64,000 bases of DNA from Diphasiastrum complanatum (Eukaryota > Streptophyta > Lycopodiopsida > Lycopodiales > Lycopodiaceae). The position numbers and the translations under genes were made by a program. The notes under the pieces are model-generated. The model was given only the letters and a program-made list of their open reading frames with translations. It was not told the origin of the DNA and made no database searches. The DNA is taken from assembly GCA_029204225.1 (NCBI GenBank), contig CM055104.1, positions 45,579,835 through 45,643,834 on the forward strand, given 5' to 3'. Shown in pieces: positions 21,940 to 37,224 of the stretch (the stretch's first letter is position 1; each line of letters opens with the position of its first letter).

Positions 21940-23340
21940 TTTGTATTGAGTTGTCTTCAAGTTGCTATGTTGACACAGGCTCCCTTTGTAATTCAACAAC
22001 AAGAAATCTTTGCAATGATTGTGCCAAGAGACTTGGTAAAATCCGCTGGACTTCGTCGGTTGCCAATTTCATGACTTCCTCAGCTACCATCAGCTTGATA
22101 GATTCTACCAGCCTTGTCTTTTGTGATGTTGTTGTCGGTTTGGTGATGAGTTCATCTGTGTACTTTGAAACTTTTGTCAAATTGACTTCTTCCTCACTTT
22201 TTTCATACCCATGTGGCACTAAGATTTTTCACTTATAGCACATTAAGTTTGTATGTGAATTGGACAACACAAGTGCATGTCGATCTACATATACCAAATG
22301 CCTCCTTGTGAGTTCCACACTGGACAATCCAAGCATGGATGGTTACCTTTGCATTGTCCACACATAGGTTCGAATGTTGATGGATCACCTCGATGTGGAC
22401 ATTCGGCTCGACAATGTCTTCCTCCGCATCCAAAGCATCGTACCATGTGCAGTATACCATGTCCTCTGAGTTGATAAGCATACACAAGTAATGGACATCC
22501 CTTAGGATCTTTCACAAAATAAACCGGTAGACTATTATGGTCTTCTTTTGAGTTCAGTGACATGCAAGATGATATGACCAATACTTCCACTTGGCCACTT
22601 TTTGTTGGAGAAACTTGTGATTTAGATAGATGGCTTTGACATCCATCCGCTTGGTGAATTCCTTGTAGGCTTGGTTTTATTTTTGACCTTCGAACTGCTA
22701 GATCTTGTTGTCGAACTTGCTACTTTGCATTCTTTCTTTGTACGAAGCACGATTTCTTGATCGGACATCTTGTACTTGGATGATCCTCAAAATAGTATGT
22801 ACATTGGTCCTTCTCAAGAAACTTTGCCGTGTGAGCTTGAGTTTGATGACAGCCGAAACTTGAAGTACTAGGTTTGTGGTCTTTTGTTGCACTTGATCCG
22901 CTAGATCCTGTTACACTCCCAGATGATTCATAGACTTTCTCTCTTGTGTGCTTCACTAGCGTTGAACGTTCATATTTTTTCTGATTTCCCGTCTGATATT
23001 TCTACATTGGATAGGAGTGATCTACTCTCTTCCTTAAGATAATATTCTCCATAATGACCGCATCTTGACAAATTTGTGGCAATGAAGTATAGGATGCGAA
23101 CTTCTCATACCAGACTTGATCTTGTCGAGTAGTCTGATATAGTAGTTCTTCATTATGGTCTCTAGGCTCAGTAGATCATTGTCTTTCACCAGATTGCACA
23201 GTCGTCTGGTGTATTGTTGAATTGTCTCATCAGGAAACATTCGAAATGAAGCTAATATGACAAACTTGGTAGTCATGGCTAGAATGCAGTGTAGTCTCGA
23301 TGTAAGAGATTGCTTCAAGAGTTGTACAACTATGGTGTCC
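21940..23340 (-). mobile_element. LTR-retrotransposon gag fragment with zinc knuckles
   Basis: On the minus strand a gag-like segment (23318-23034) reads FRMFPDETIQQYTRRLCNL, the typical retrotransposon gag helix. It is followed by a low-complexity linker and a C..H..C cluster (CTYYFEDHPSTRC, 22956-22720). A second cysteine-rich patch reads CFGCGGRHCRAECP, then CGQCKGNHPCLDCP (22590-22285), and a helical tail continues to about 21965. Stops separate the segments and no pol follows, so it is an isolated fragment. Superfamily is uncertain (Gypsy is more likely from the gag form). Confidence 0.65.
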
Positions 23341-25813
<2,473 letters not shown>

Positions 25814-26092
25814 ATACACTTAGAATTTGCTTTGAACAGGAACACAAATCATGCTACATAGTAACACAGACAGAAAACACTCTCCATGGCAAGCTCACAT
25901 AGCAACTGTATTTCTCAAAATGAAATTACACTGTACATATAGTTCTTCACTCAGGCAACCCATGCATGACCTAGGTTGCCATTGACGGGATGCGTGTCCC
26001 GTCGACTCGCCTCGTGGCGAGGCCAATTGATCCTTATCCGCTGATAGGATCCACAATACAGTAACATAGTGATTCTACTTTAATTCTAACTC
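25814..26092 (-). repeat. 3' LTR-like segment of a Copia, shared with 37.2 kb
   Basis: The block from CTCAAAATGAAATTACACTG to TTTAATTCTAACT is nearly identical to 37256-37431, including GGGATGCGTGTCCCGTC and CTCGCCTCGTGGCGAGGCC, which form small stems. The right end meets a polypurine tract read on the minus strand (TAAGGGAGAG), followed by the RNase H tail of the minus-strand Copia. That places it as the 3' LTR. The left limit is approximate. Confidence 0.65.
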
Positions 26093-28300
26093 TCTCCCTT
26101 AAAGTAGAGTCTACTTTTTATACAGTCATATACATAGCTTTAAAGTCAACAAACTTTAAGTACATAAACCTTTGATCTAAATTTATCAGACTTTTCTCTA
26201 ACAAGTGGCTTAGTAAAAATATCAGCTAGTTGTTCTTCCATACTACAATGAACAACATGAATTTCACGACTCAGCAGCCTCTCACGTATAAAGTGATACT
26301 GAATCTCATTGTGTTTGGTTCTCGCATATTGGATTCTTTGCTACTTGAATGCTCCTCTGACTATCGCTATGTATAGTTGTGGGATTCCCTGTTTCATGCC
26401 AACTTCATCCAAGATTTGTCTCAACCATATAGCTTCTTGTGCTGCATTACACATTGCCTTATACTCTGCTTATGTGGTGGATAAAGCAACTGTACTTTGC
26501 TTTTTACTAGACCAGCAAAAGCAACTGCCACAAAGCTGGAATACATACCTTGTGGTGGATCTACGATCGTCATAGTCACCTCCCCAATCCTCATGCACAT
26601 AGCCACTGCCTTCCAATGCATTTTCGTAGGTGCTGTCATAAACTGACTCACAATATCAACATCATAACATATATCTGGTCTAGTTGTGGTAAGGTAAATC
26701 AAGCTCCCTACTAACTGCCTATACAACGTAGCATCAAATGGTTGTGACTCATCAAGCTTTTTACTTGGTTCAATAAGAGTGTTCACTGGCTTGCAATCCT
26801 GCAACCTGAACCTTTGCAGCAACTCTCTGACATATTTCACCTGTGTTAAGCCCACTTTGTGTCCTTTTTGCCACACCTCCACTCCAAGGCAATAATGCAT
26901 TAGCTATATCTCGAATTGTTCCATGAGGTCTTTCTTGATCATGTCTATCATCTCTTGATGATCTCCCGTGATAATCAAGTCATCAACATAAAGAGCAATC
27001 AAAGCAACCATACCATCAAAGTGCTTTCTTCAAGCGACATACTTTATTCTCCTGTCCTTTCGCTACAAAGCCTTCATGTTGATCCATGAACACCTCTTCT
27101 TCTAACTCACCATTTAGAAAAGCATATTTCACATCCATCTGATGCAAAGGCCAACCAAAATGTGAAGCTAAAGCAACAAGTAGGCGTAGAGTGTTCCACT
27201 TACATACTGGCGCAAACATAGTCGATCCCTTTACTTTGTGCATGCCCTTTGATCACCAATCTAGCTTTGTGCTTTGCTATACTTCCATCTGCATGGTACT
27301 TAGTCCTGTATACCCATTTACAACCAATGGGTTTTTTGCCAATTGGTGGTTCCACTAAGTCCCATGTGCTATGCTTAGCAATTGACTCCATCTCCTCTCC
27401 CCTGGCCTTGACCCAAAAGTCATCATCCTTCGCTTCACCATAAGTCAAAGGTTCTTTGCTTTGAATAATACTAGATAAGAGAGCATAATTTGTTTCATAC
27501 CTTTCAAGTTGTGTCTTCTCTCTTGTTGATCTTTGTAGCTCTCCCTGGCTATATGATCCTGGAAAGTCATCCATGTCGCGGCTCTCCAACAATCTCTCAA
27601 ACCACTTAGGGAGCTTCATGTCAGGTAATCATCTTCCTGGTGAAAATGTATCCCACAGTACATCTTTCTCCTTGCGTTTGTCACCTGCAACTTCAATCCT
27701 TCTTGCACCAAAAGGTTTATCTCTACCTCTCCAACTTGTCTCTTGAGTTGAGTAGTAGTATCTTGAGATGTATCCTCGTGTCCATCATTAGGAAAGTCAA
27801 TAAATGGATCATCATCAGGAGGTATCCTCACTATACCATCTTTCCCACTGAATGTGTCTGTCTTCTCAGCATCCTCGTCTTCATACATCTTAGATTCATC
27901 AAAGATAACATCACGGCTGACATGTATTTTGTTCTCCACTCGATCAAAACATCTATTGCCCTTCACATGATCATCATATCCTGGGAATATACACCTGATA
28001 GCTTTCACATCAAGCTTACATCTCTCTTCCTTAGGAATGTGTACAAAGGCCTTACATCCAAAGATTCGCAAGTGATTCACCTTTGGCTTCTTCTTCGTGA
28101 ATGTCTCCTTAGGTGTTATCTTTGGTGTGGCAATGGTGGGACTTCTATTTTGAAGATAGACTGTCGTACTGCACATGCTTCTGACCAAAAAACTTTTGGT
28201 AGTTTCATCTCAGCTAGCATAGATCTGGCACTTTCCACAATTGTACGATTCTTGCGCTTAGCTACACCATTGAGAGCAGGAGTGTTGATGAGTCTCAATG
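26093..28300 (-). mobile_element. Ty1/Copia retrotransposon, decayed (integrase, RT, RNase H)
   Basis: On the minus strand from 28300 downward: integrase end GVAKRKNRTIVES, the FGC block IFGCKAFVHIPKEER (about 28060), RT start CKWVYRTKYHADGS (about 27320), DVKYAFLNGELEEEV (about 27120), then YCLGVEVWQKG (26890) and RNase H with DWGGDYDDRRSTT and KHIEIQYHF (about 26600-26280). Frames change at several places. Between HWKAV and the DWGGD block about 40 codons are missing. The left part of integrase is cut at about 28300, where unrelated AT-rich DNA starts. It ends in the 3' LTR at 26092. Confidence 0.85.
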
Positions 28301-29208
28301 TGAATATAAAAATTATATATAAATGAAAATTTATGAGCATGTTTGTGGAAGAGAATTAATCACCATGATTGTACAAATGCCAAGATGAAAAATATCTTTA
28401 GGTAAATTTTATGATAGTACACTTGTGGAAGAAATTTGAGCTCCATCATTGTGGATCTAGTATGTTGGTCTTTTTTGTAACTTCCATACCAATAACAAGA
28501 TTATTTATTTATTTATTGATAAGATATGCTTAAAACATTGTGATAAATAAATATTGTACAATTTGCAAATTCATAACTTCACTAGTTTCAATGTCAAAAT
28601 CATAAATATTTGCAAATAAATTTGAAAAATTGGAAGACATTGCTCTCATGAGCTCTTGTTTATGATTTTTTTTATTGCATGTTTTGAAAAATCATAATTT
28701 GACAAAATTCAACATAAAAATACCATCATGATTTCAATTATTCTGCATATTGTAATTAACAATTTCAACTGACAATCTCAGTTTTAATCATGATTGTAAT
28801 CTCAATATTTATAGCATTCAATATTCATGGTTTTACATGAGTCAAAATTGTAGGTCTTTTTATCAAAGCAATCAAATGTTAAATAATATATTTTTTCCAA
28901 TTTTTTTTTTTAATATTTAGGGGTTTTTGGCAAATGGCTGTAGCGGCCTTGGTTCACCTGTCACACATAGATTTGTTCCCAAGGGAATAGTGCTTCCCTT
29001 GTGAAGTTAGCTTGCAAATCCTATTCTAACCACACCTAGATTAACCACATCTAACTATCCACCCTACTTTAACCACAAGCATGAGAAGGAAGAATAGATT
29101 ACAATGGGGGAGGTGCTTACATCCTATCCTCTCTACTCTCTTAGGAATCATTAACAACATGCAAGTAGAGAGAAGAAGCAAATGGAAAGCAAATACAAAA
29201 TGCAAAAA
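28301..29208. other. AT-rich unassigned DNA
   Basis: About 600 bp (28330-28920) are strongly AT-rich with no open frame of interest. Nothing recognisable follows until the microsatellites at 29.2 kb. Confidence 0.45.
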
Positions 29209-29249
29209 TGAGAGAGAGAGAGAGAGGGGGGGGGGGGGGGGGGGGGGGG
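29209..29249. repeat. (AG)n run joined to a 24-base poly-G tract
   Basis: A short AG run passes directly into 24 consecutive G residues (29226-29249). Long G homopolymers are rare in genomic DNA and prone to assembly error. Confidence 0.9.
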
Positions 29250-29581
29250 AAACAAGGATGTTCAAATCTCATTTGGGCATAATCTCCTCCTCCTATCGAA
29301 CATGGAAATATGGTACAAAGGGTGCCTGTTTATGGATGGGGAAGGTCCTTGCCCCTTTCTCCTATTGGTTAATTACAATGGCAAGGATCCTAAACTAACA
29401 CAAAATGAATCTAATGGTTCTTTAAGAAAGCACAAGGGCACTCACATGATTCGTGTGAGTTCTAATTTGGGCCCTTTTAGCTTTTTTTATTAACAACTTG
29501 ACTTAGGGCCTCTAATGTCATTTTAGAATTTTCGGCCCCTAGTCACTTATTCCTAATTCTACAAGTTCTACAAAACTAAAT

Positions 29582-29698
<117 letters not shown>

Positions 29699-29715
29699 CA
29701 TTAAGAAAATCATGA

Positions 29716-29815
29716 AGTGATCATTAAGATCCGTAGGTAGGATTTCTTTCATTGTTCACCTCCTTTGAGAAGATCAACCTCTTGAGGAGAAGATCTAGAG
29801 CCAAGGATGCCTAGA
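29716..29815. repeat. Dispersed repeat, partner of 16276-16375
   Basis: It shares GATCATTAAGATCC, TAGGTAGG and TTTGAGAAGATCAA-type text with the copy near 16.3 kb, and again sits just after a microsatellite. The element type is unknown. Confidence 0.6.
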
Positions 29816-30172
29816 TAAGAACAAACAAACCAAATCAAGAAAAGATCAAAAAGAGAAAAAGCATTAAAGATCAATAACGCACAAATCTAGGCTATTCCAC
29901 GATTAGATCCTAAGCTAAGATTGACAACCTTAGCAAGCCTAAATTCCCACTTCTATTTCGTCGTTTACCCTCTCTCCATTGGATCGAAGCCCGATACTAC
30001 ACGACTACTCACTCGAAATAGATCCATAAAACCCCATCTTTGCCATCAAGATCCGACCGATTAGGGAGGCACAAAAAGAGTCCAACAATTGAAACAAGCA
30101 CCACGGGTGTGGTACTCATGTATCAATGAAGATTTCAAATAAAGAAAATGATAAAGAGTGTGGATTCTACTG

Positions 30173-30174
<2 letters not shown>
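29816..30174. other. Unassigned DNA
   Basis: No gene, RNA or clear repeat was recognised between the dispersed repeat and the CA microsatellite. Confidence 0.4.

Positions 30175-30244
<70 letters not shown>
30175..30244. repeat. (CA)n microsatellite, about 70 bp
   Basis: An uninterrupted CA run of about 35 units. Cys-Val frames across it are artefacts. Confidence 0.95.
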
Positions 30245-30245
<1 letters not shown>

Positions 30246-31014
30246 TTGAGAGTATAATCTGTAAATAAATAAATAAGGCCATAAATAGAAAATAAATTAC
30301 GAGGGCAATGACTTCTTGTGTGCATAAGCCCATAGCCCAATGGCAACATGTAAAATATTGTTTATGGAATAAAATAGACTTGGGCCATATAAATAAAATA
30401 ATGTGAAAGGCCCAAAGTCTAAGTTGATTAAGTTTTGTTTAAGTTCTAAGTAGTAGTCAAAGTCAAAATGGTGGTAGATGGAGAGTGCTTCTTTGCGCAC
30501 CTTAGATTTAAATGTGTTTCTTTTGAAGGGTTAGGATTTCAATCATTCCTTCCATGAAGTAGCCAATAGAAGCAAAGGGGCAAGGGCCTCCCCAAGAATA
30601 AAAAGGCACCTCTTGTACTCCATTTTACATGCTAATAGAGAGGAGGAAACTCTATCACTTTGTGGATTCAAGCATCCTCATGAGCTTTTGATTTCTTGTC
30701 TAATGATTTTCATTGAAGAATTCTATTTTTCTATGCTTTGCTATTTCCATGGCTTATGCTTGTTAATGTTTCTCCATTAGATTAAAACAATAGTTAATGA
30801 GATACCTCCCTCTAACTCTTCTCTCCTTCCTCCATTTCACCTCTATTTATGATGGCATGTGTAATTAGAGTTAGGATTTTAGTGTCAGTTTGGTAGAAAA
30901 GCAACTAGAATAGGCAACTAATCATAGTTAGAGACCTATCCTTGTGGATCTAACCCTTCTTGAGAGGAGGAGGGCAGCTTATGCTATATTTATGACCCAA
31001 CACATGCATGCACG
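30245..31014. other. Unassigned DNA, weak LTR similarity
   Basis: No coding feature. Near 30300-30400 the text GAGGGCAATGACTTCTTGTG then GCATAAGCCC resembles part of the Gypsy LTR at about 21740-21780, so a decayed LTR fragment may be present. Confidence 0.4.
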
Positions 31015-31029
31015 TGTACACACACACAC

Positions 31030-31084
<55 letters not shown>
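31015..31084. repeat. Inverted dinucleotide repeat: (CA)n then (TG)n
   Basis: A CA run (about 31017-31031) is followed immediately by a TG run to about 31083, so the ends can pair as a hairpin. A short TATATATA follows. Confidence 0.9.
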
Positions 31085-31086
<2 letters not shown>

Positions 31087-31879
31087 ATATATATAGAGAC
31101 ACACTACATATATAAAAGTAATATTATAATTTGACATCATAAACATATAAGGATCCATGAAATAATACCTTAAAACACCAACTACATTAAGTGAAGGTTG
31201 TAGACTAAATGCATTCATGAGATTATTAGATTTAGTGTGTGTTCCTTTCTAATACTATCATGCTCCTATTTATGTCTAAATTTGGATCAAATGTTGAATC
31301 TTGAGGTGACTAAAGGAAACGTCAACAACTATGCAAACATTTATAGAACAATGGTCTTGCAAGATGACTAATTACTCTTCATCCAATCTTACTCTCATTT
31401 CAAATAGTTACTAAAAACTTTCAAAATGTCACAATTATGGCAAGGCTTTTGTGGCATACCACAACATCCATATTTTTGTTTCTATGTCCCTTCGCATGTG
31501 CACAAGTAGAATCTACTTCAATTTTCAAGCTGAATACTAGATCACATTGGGGAGAATCACACATATAAAAAACATGAATCATGTTAATGTCTATTTCTTT
31601 TATAGTCATGTTTATGCATGCATTCATAAGAGCATGCATGTGGTACCCAACATCTCAACAACTTTGTAAATTTTGTAGGCTTGTTGTTGGAATAAGCAAA
31701 TCTATACATAGTTTGTTATAAATTGGCTAGTACCACAACAATTTTTTACTTAATGTGGATGAAATATGGGTGTTCCTCAACAATATAGGAAGTCTTTATA
31801 CCAATCCAAATATTGTGTATTAGTTGGCACCATACAAATAATGCCTCCAAGTCTTAAGGGCATGCACTATAGAAAAGAG
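31085..31879. other. Unassigned DNA
   Basis: No gene or repeat recognised. It abuts the broken end of the Gypsy element at about 31880. Confidence 0.4.
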
Positions 31880-34785
31880 TTACTTTTCATAGGCAATGTA
31901 CCTAGTCTGAGTTGGCTCGAGTTTTTTACTCTCAAACGCAACTAGTCGTCCACCTTGAGTTAGCACAACACCTACTGCAAAGTCGCTAGCATCTGTTTCG
32001 ACCACAAATGGCTGACTGGGGTCGACGACTTTTAAAACTAGTGCTGTCGCTAAGGCTGTTTTGAGAGCATCAAAGCTCTCCTGCTGTGCAGACTCCCAAA
32101 TGAACTCCTTCCCCTTCCCCTTAAGAAGATTTGTCATGGGAACTGCTATCTGAGCATATTCCTTAACAGATAGTCTACAATATCCCGCCAAACCAAGAAA
32201 TATCTGAAGTTCTAAAATATTCTAAGGTCTCAGCCAACTGAGTATGGCTTTAATCTTATTTGGGTCCATCTTAATCCCATCTGACGAGATAATGTGACCC
32301 AAATATGCTACTTCTTCAACGAAGAATTCACACTTGGATTGTTTAGCATAAAGCTTATGCTTTCTGAGCAGTCTAAACACCTTTTTGAGGTGTTTTAGAT
32401 TCTCCTTCCTCGTTTTGCTGTAGACGAGGATGTCATCTAAAAATACGACTACAAACTTACCCAAGTATGGTCTGAGGACACTGTTCATCAAGGTCATAAA
32501 GGTAGCTGGAGCATTTGTGAGCCCAAATGGCATCACTTTAAACTCATAATGACCGTGATGAGTCCTAAAAGCTATTTTCGAGACATCTTCCGATTTTATA
32601 CAGACTTGATGATATCCCGATCTAAGGTCTATTTTACTGAAAATTTTAGCCCCGTCGAGTTGATCAAACAACTCGTCTGCCCAAGGCATAGGGTACTTAT
32701 TCTTAATTGTGACTTTATTGAGGGCTCTGTAATCTACGCAAAGACGCATAGACCCCTCTTTCTTTTTCACCAATAGGACTGGTGAGGCCCAAGGTGAACT
32801 ACTGGTCTGAATTTGGCCTTTCCCAAGATAATCTGTTAACTGCCTAGTTATTTCTTCATCCTCTGTTCGACTGACCCGATACGAAGGTTTAAAAACAGGT
32901 GTTGTACCTGATACTAGGTTTATTACATGATCTACCTCTCTGCTAGGTGGTAAACCATGTGGCAAATCTTCAGGAAAAACATCTTCAAATTTAGACAATA
33001 AAGTTTCTAATTTACTGATTTTCTGTGTATAGAACTGGAAATAGAAACTTCAGGAATAAACTGAAAGTCACATAAGAATACCTGATGGTCTTTGTCTCCG
33101 ATTAGCTAACAGAGCTCTGAACTGTAGACCATAGGACTGTTGGGAACATCATGCTCCCCATGCAACTGGATCTCTCGGCCTTTATGCTGAAAACTGAGAG
33201 TGTTCTCCTGATAGTTTCTATGGAGGGAAGATCCTAAGCTATAGAGCCAATCTCTCCCGAGAATAATATCTGTGCGATCTAGGTGCATCATCTGAAAGTT
33301 TATTTCATCTTGGTACCCCTGAATACCAAGATTCAAATTACTTACCATAGTTTTCCATATTTTTTTTATCTTCACCCTTAGCTAATGAAACTATGTACCT
33401 ATGCTGACTAGGTACTTTTGGTAGTTTAAGCTTTTTAACCAGGGTGTAGTTGATGAAATTATGGGTTGCCCCATCATCAACCATGACTCTTACTGACTGG
33501 TTACCAACTTTCCCATGCATACGTACTAGGTCATGCGGCCCAAAGCTGAAGGGTCTCGCTAGCATTGCAGAGGTCAGCTGGCAACAATGTTCATGATCTT
33601 CATGATACACTTTGATCTCGGAAGCTGCCGAGTCATTGGGAAAACTTACAGTTGAACAAGATGAACTCGTTTCTTATCTTTCTTATCATTTTTAGTGAAA
33701 GGCCCCTTGGGACACTGTCTGACTGTGTGTCCCTTGCCCATACACACAAAGCACAAACGTTCTTGTTTGGCTTTCTCAAAATCATCTGGTTTTAAGGGTT
33801 GTATGAGTGAAGGGCATTTCTGAGGAGCTTCACTTTTAAATTTATCTTGATTCTTTCTTTTTATTTTTTATTTTTTAAATTGAAAGTCTTTCTGAGGAGG
33901 CTGCTCAAAAAGTGGCTGTTGTCTCACCCTCTTCCTACCCACTGAATCATCATAGATTTGAGTATATTTGAGAGCTTGCTCAAGGGTAGTAGGTGAGTTT
34001 CTCTGGACCTCTACTTTATATTCATCTTTGAGGCCACAGACAAATCCCCTGATTTTTAGATAATCATCCATATTTTTAATTTTTAAAATTGCTTATCGAT
34101 ACTGCGAGATATATTAGATGAGGGACTTGTCCATTACTGTTCTTTCCCAGGCTTCCCAGGCTCTATCAAGTTCATTTTCTGGTATGAATTCTCTTAGGAA
34201 AGCGTCTTCAAAAGCTTTCCATGACCAGGGAGTCCGCCCAGTCTCCCTGAGATTTAACCACCACTTATAGGCCATAGGCCCTAAGGAAAGACTGGCCTCA
34301 ATAGCTTGCAAATGGTCAGGGGTCTGTTTAAGAGGATGAATGTTCTTCCATTTGCTGAGGAAGGTTTGTAGAATATCTGCATTTCTATCATTCTCTTCCC
34401 CATTAAAAGTAGGAGGCTTTAAATCTTTAAAGACACTGGGGTGAGACCGTAAAGTCTCACCCAAAAATGATGGAAGTGGAGAAGGGGACAACTGAGAAGT
34501 GGAGGGAAGACTTCCTTTTGTGGAACTCAAAATCAAACCTTTGAGTTCAGCGAACGAGTCATCCACACTGGACTTGAAATTGGCTAATGCCAACTTTAGT
34601 TCATCCACTTCTGTTACCAATTGGAGAAACTGCTCCTTGGTAACCAGTTCATCGAGTTCTTTGACGAACTATTCCTGTTCTTCCAATTCCATAGGTTCCT
34701 TCCCTTTACTGTAAGCCAAGGCTTCTGTTTCAAGTTCGTCAAAGCCTCTCTTCGAGGATTGATTAGGTCCCTGAGGAGTGGTCAT
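31880..34785 (-). mobile_element. Ty3/Gypsy retrotransposon, 5' portion (gag, protease, RT, start of RNase H)
   Basis: Read on the minus strand: gag starts at 34785 (MTTPQGPNQ), with a stop about 40 codons in, then a gag core (34620-34114, LKPPTFNGEEND and YKWWLNLRETG). A protease follows with [10 protein letters not shown] (about 33480). The RT (32998-32222) is open over 258 codons with [29 protein letters not shown] and the catalytic FLDDILVY. RNase H begins ETDASDFAVGVVL (about 32010) and the copy stops near RYIAYEK at 31880. The rest of RNase H, integrase and 3' LTR are absent. A primer-binding site and 5' LTR lie at 35.68 kb and beyond. Confidence 0.88.
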
Positions 34786-35679
34786 CTTCGGAACTGAAAG
34801 AGAGGTACCTTAACTTCTGAAGGAAAAAAAAAGTCTAAAAGACTAATTTATAATTGTACAAGGGAAAGGAAAGATGACTTAGCTGTTTCTGAGGACTGTA
34901 CTTCCAAAGAAATTATGAAGAGGAACCCTCTCAGCTCTTTTTCCCAAGATTTCAGACCTGTTGTCCTGGAAAATGCCAGTTTGAAGCTTCAAAACGATGC
35001 CAAATTTCTCGGTGCTTGATTTGAGTAGCTGATTGATCTGATTTCAGGTGTGGGGCTTCAACAAACTGAGTGAAAACCGAAATTTTACTATAAGAAATCC
35101 AAAAAAATTTGTGTCTCTACCCTCGCTGACTGGACAGCCACCTATCTAGCCCAATTTTCTGAAATTCAAGGCCCAATACCTGCTTGAATCTCTGATCTAA
35201 CCTCAAGCAGTAGGTCGCTGGTCTGTGGCAATCTAGTTTGAAGTTCAAACTACTGAGAAATCTCAGAAATCAGGGATGAAAATCCAATTTTTCAGCTCCC
35301 TATCCAACGTTGACCCTGCTACTCTATTTCTGATTAGAACTTACTCTAATCTACTCAGAACTTGCTACAATTTTCAGATCTAAAGGCTAGATATACAACG
35401 ATGGATCTACCCATCCTTTTCCCTTGAATTACCGCTCAGATGACTCAGAATTTTATTGAAATTGCCTTGTCAGATAGCTGTCTCTACAACAATGGATCTC
35501 TCTCAGAAATCTAACTCATATTCCAACTGAAAGGAAGATGATTCAATGGAAATTTTCACAATAGAAAGCTACTCCTCCAGTGTTGGATCTGTCTCTCCTA
35601 TTTACCAAAGTTTTTAAGAGATTCTGAGCACTCTCTCTACTTTTTCCTTGCTGCTACTTAGCTCCCAAAGATGGAGATG
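34786..35679 (-). mobile_element. Untranslated leader of the Gypsy element
   Basis: About 0.9 kb without coding motifs separates the gag start from the primer-binding site, as usual for plant Gypsy leaders. Blocks such as TTCAAACTACTGAGAAATCTC and CAACGATGGATC recur loosely within it. Confidence 0.55.
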
Positions 35680-35691
35680 GCTCTGATTACA
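35680..35691 (-). other. Primer-binding site of the Gypsy element (tRNA-Met type, imperfect)
   Basis: On the minus strand the text reads TGTAATCAGAGCC where the perfect complement of initiator tRNA-Met would be TGGTATCAGAGCC. Eleven of thirteen positions agree. It lies just after the proposed LTR end. Confidence 0.6.
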
Positions 35692-35692
35692 G

Positions 35693-36300
35693 TGTAATAG
35701 ATCCTAACACCACAGTAGGGCAAACACTAACTGATCCACCCAACCTTGCCTACTCCCTGATATAGAGTAAGTCCCTCCTAGCCCAGTTTGAGGACTGGTA
35801 GCATGCAACTGCCAAGTGTCGGCCACGTGTCACTAACGTGGCCGACTGCATGTCGGGACCCAACTGGGAGTCCTATCCTGCTGACAAGGTCCCTAGGTTG
35901 TGTTAGGCCCGCCATGGCTATGGACCGTGCTGGGGCACACTACTCACACTATCTTGCCCTGTTGGTCGTGTACGCTGGACACGACCCTGACTGTGGTATC
36001 TGACCTATCTGTGTTCTCTAGGGTTCGGCACTGGTCACGAGCTCGTAACACCACCCACTGCTTTTCCACCAAATTAAAAGCCAAATCGACATCGCCTTCC
36101 GAAATGCACTTTGTCACCAACTCCCAACTACGTGCCCAATGGAATGTTTGGCGCGCTTCAACCACTTTCTCCGCTGTAATCACTCGGTTTTGCGGTACCA
36201 TACTTGCAGGTACAGTCCAGGTGCCCTTCGTTTGGAGGTTATAGCCTTTTGTGGATCAAAACGGATAAAGAACCCAAAAATAGGGATTTTTCTAGTATTT
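35693..36300 (-). repeat. 5' LTR of the Gypsy element, outer end not located
   Basis: On the plus strand the LTR begins TGTAATAGATCC at 35693 next to the primer-binding site. I could not find the other terminus because no second LTR is in the window, so the right limit is a guess. A 14-base near-palindrome with GGCCACGTG and CACTAACGTGGCC sits near 35818-35845. Confidence 0.45.
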
Positions 36301-37224
36301 GAACTGTTTTTTCAGAGTGAAGAAACTTCACCTTTCATAAACTTGGGACCCAACTCCAATTTCACATTGAAGATTTTTAATGAAGTTGCATGTCCAGATG
36401 CACTTCATACCCTTCGAATCCTTTCAAAGCCCATCCAGTGGTTCATCTCCATCTGACGGCCCTTATTGAAAGCGATTTCCACCCTTGATCAAGGTGAGTG
36501 CAACTCCGAAGGTCTTGCCGTCTCCTGTGCATCGATGGCTCATCCTATAGCCGCTAGATACCAAATGACACTAAGCCCTTGCCTCAACTAGGTGCGCAAA
36601 CTCCTCCACGAGCTCTTCCACGAGCTTTTTCTTCTTTGGCTATGGGGGTTTTGAGATGGCCGCCCTACTCCACATTCATTGTGCCCTCTCCTCCACGCGG
36701 CCCTCCACGGCCTCCTGATTGCTAGCTCGCGCTGCCAAGGTGCCCTCCTCTGTGCCTTTACAGCTTCAGATTTCGTTGAGCATGCAAAGAAAGCCAAGAT
36801 TTTGTACTACAAAATTCTAGGTCGGGATTTTTATTCATTCTTTTCACTTAGCAGCCTATATACAACTCTTCAACAACCAAATCTTTTTGCTCTAAGGTCG
36901 CCCTACAGCTGGAAAGCTGATGTTTTAATTCGTTTGTCAAACGGTGTCCAATTGAATGCACACCAATCACAAACACCAAGTAGCCTCTCTACGGAATTTT
37001 CAGAATTCCGCCTTTCTTGAGTTCTGATTCAGCCGACAACTCCTGTCTCTGAATCCTCTTACAATCTCAAGCTTAGCAGGCTTCTGTATGCTAGAAGTTG
37101 TGCACCAGTGCTTCACTTTCCATCTACAACCCGCCGTAAACCCCAAACTCTTAGAAGACTCTTCTCCCGAAGCTCTCTTCAACGACGACAATGTATTGTG
37201 TACACTCCCTGTACGGCTTCAAAC
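36301..37224. other. Unassigned DNA, relatively GC-rich in part
   Basis: Several short open frames (69-113 codons) occur between 36588 and 37020, none with a recognisable domain. It may still belong to the Gypsy LTR or to an older insertion. Confidence 0.35.

Noticed and set aside
27640-28326. 228-codon plus-strand open frame
   Set aside because: It is the complement of the integrase region of the minus-strand Copia, and its translation shows no domain.
30061-30349. Open frames encoding Cys-Val repeats
   Set aside because: They translate the (CA)n microsatellite.
35944-36201. 85-codon minus-strand open frame as a gene
   Set aside because: It lies in the proposed Gypsy LTR, has no known motif and lacks supporting exons.
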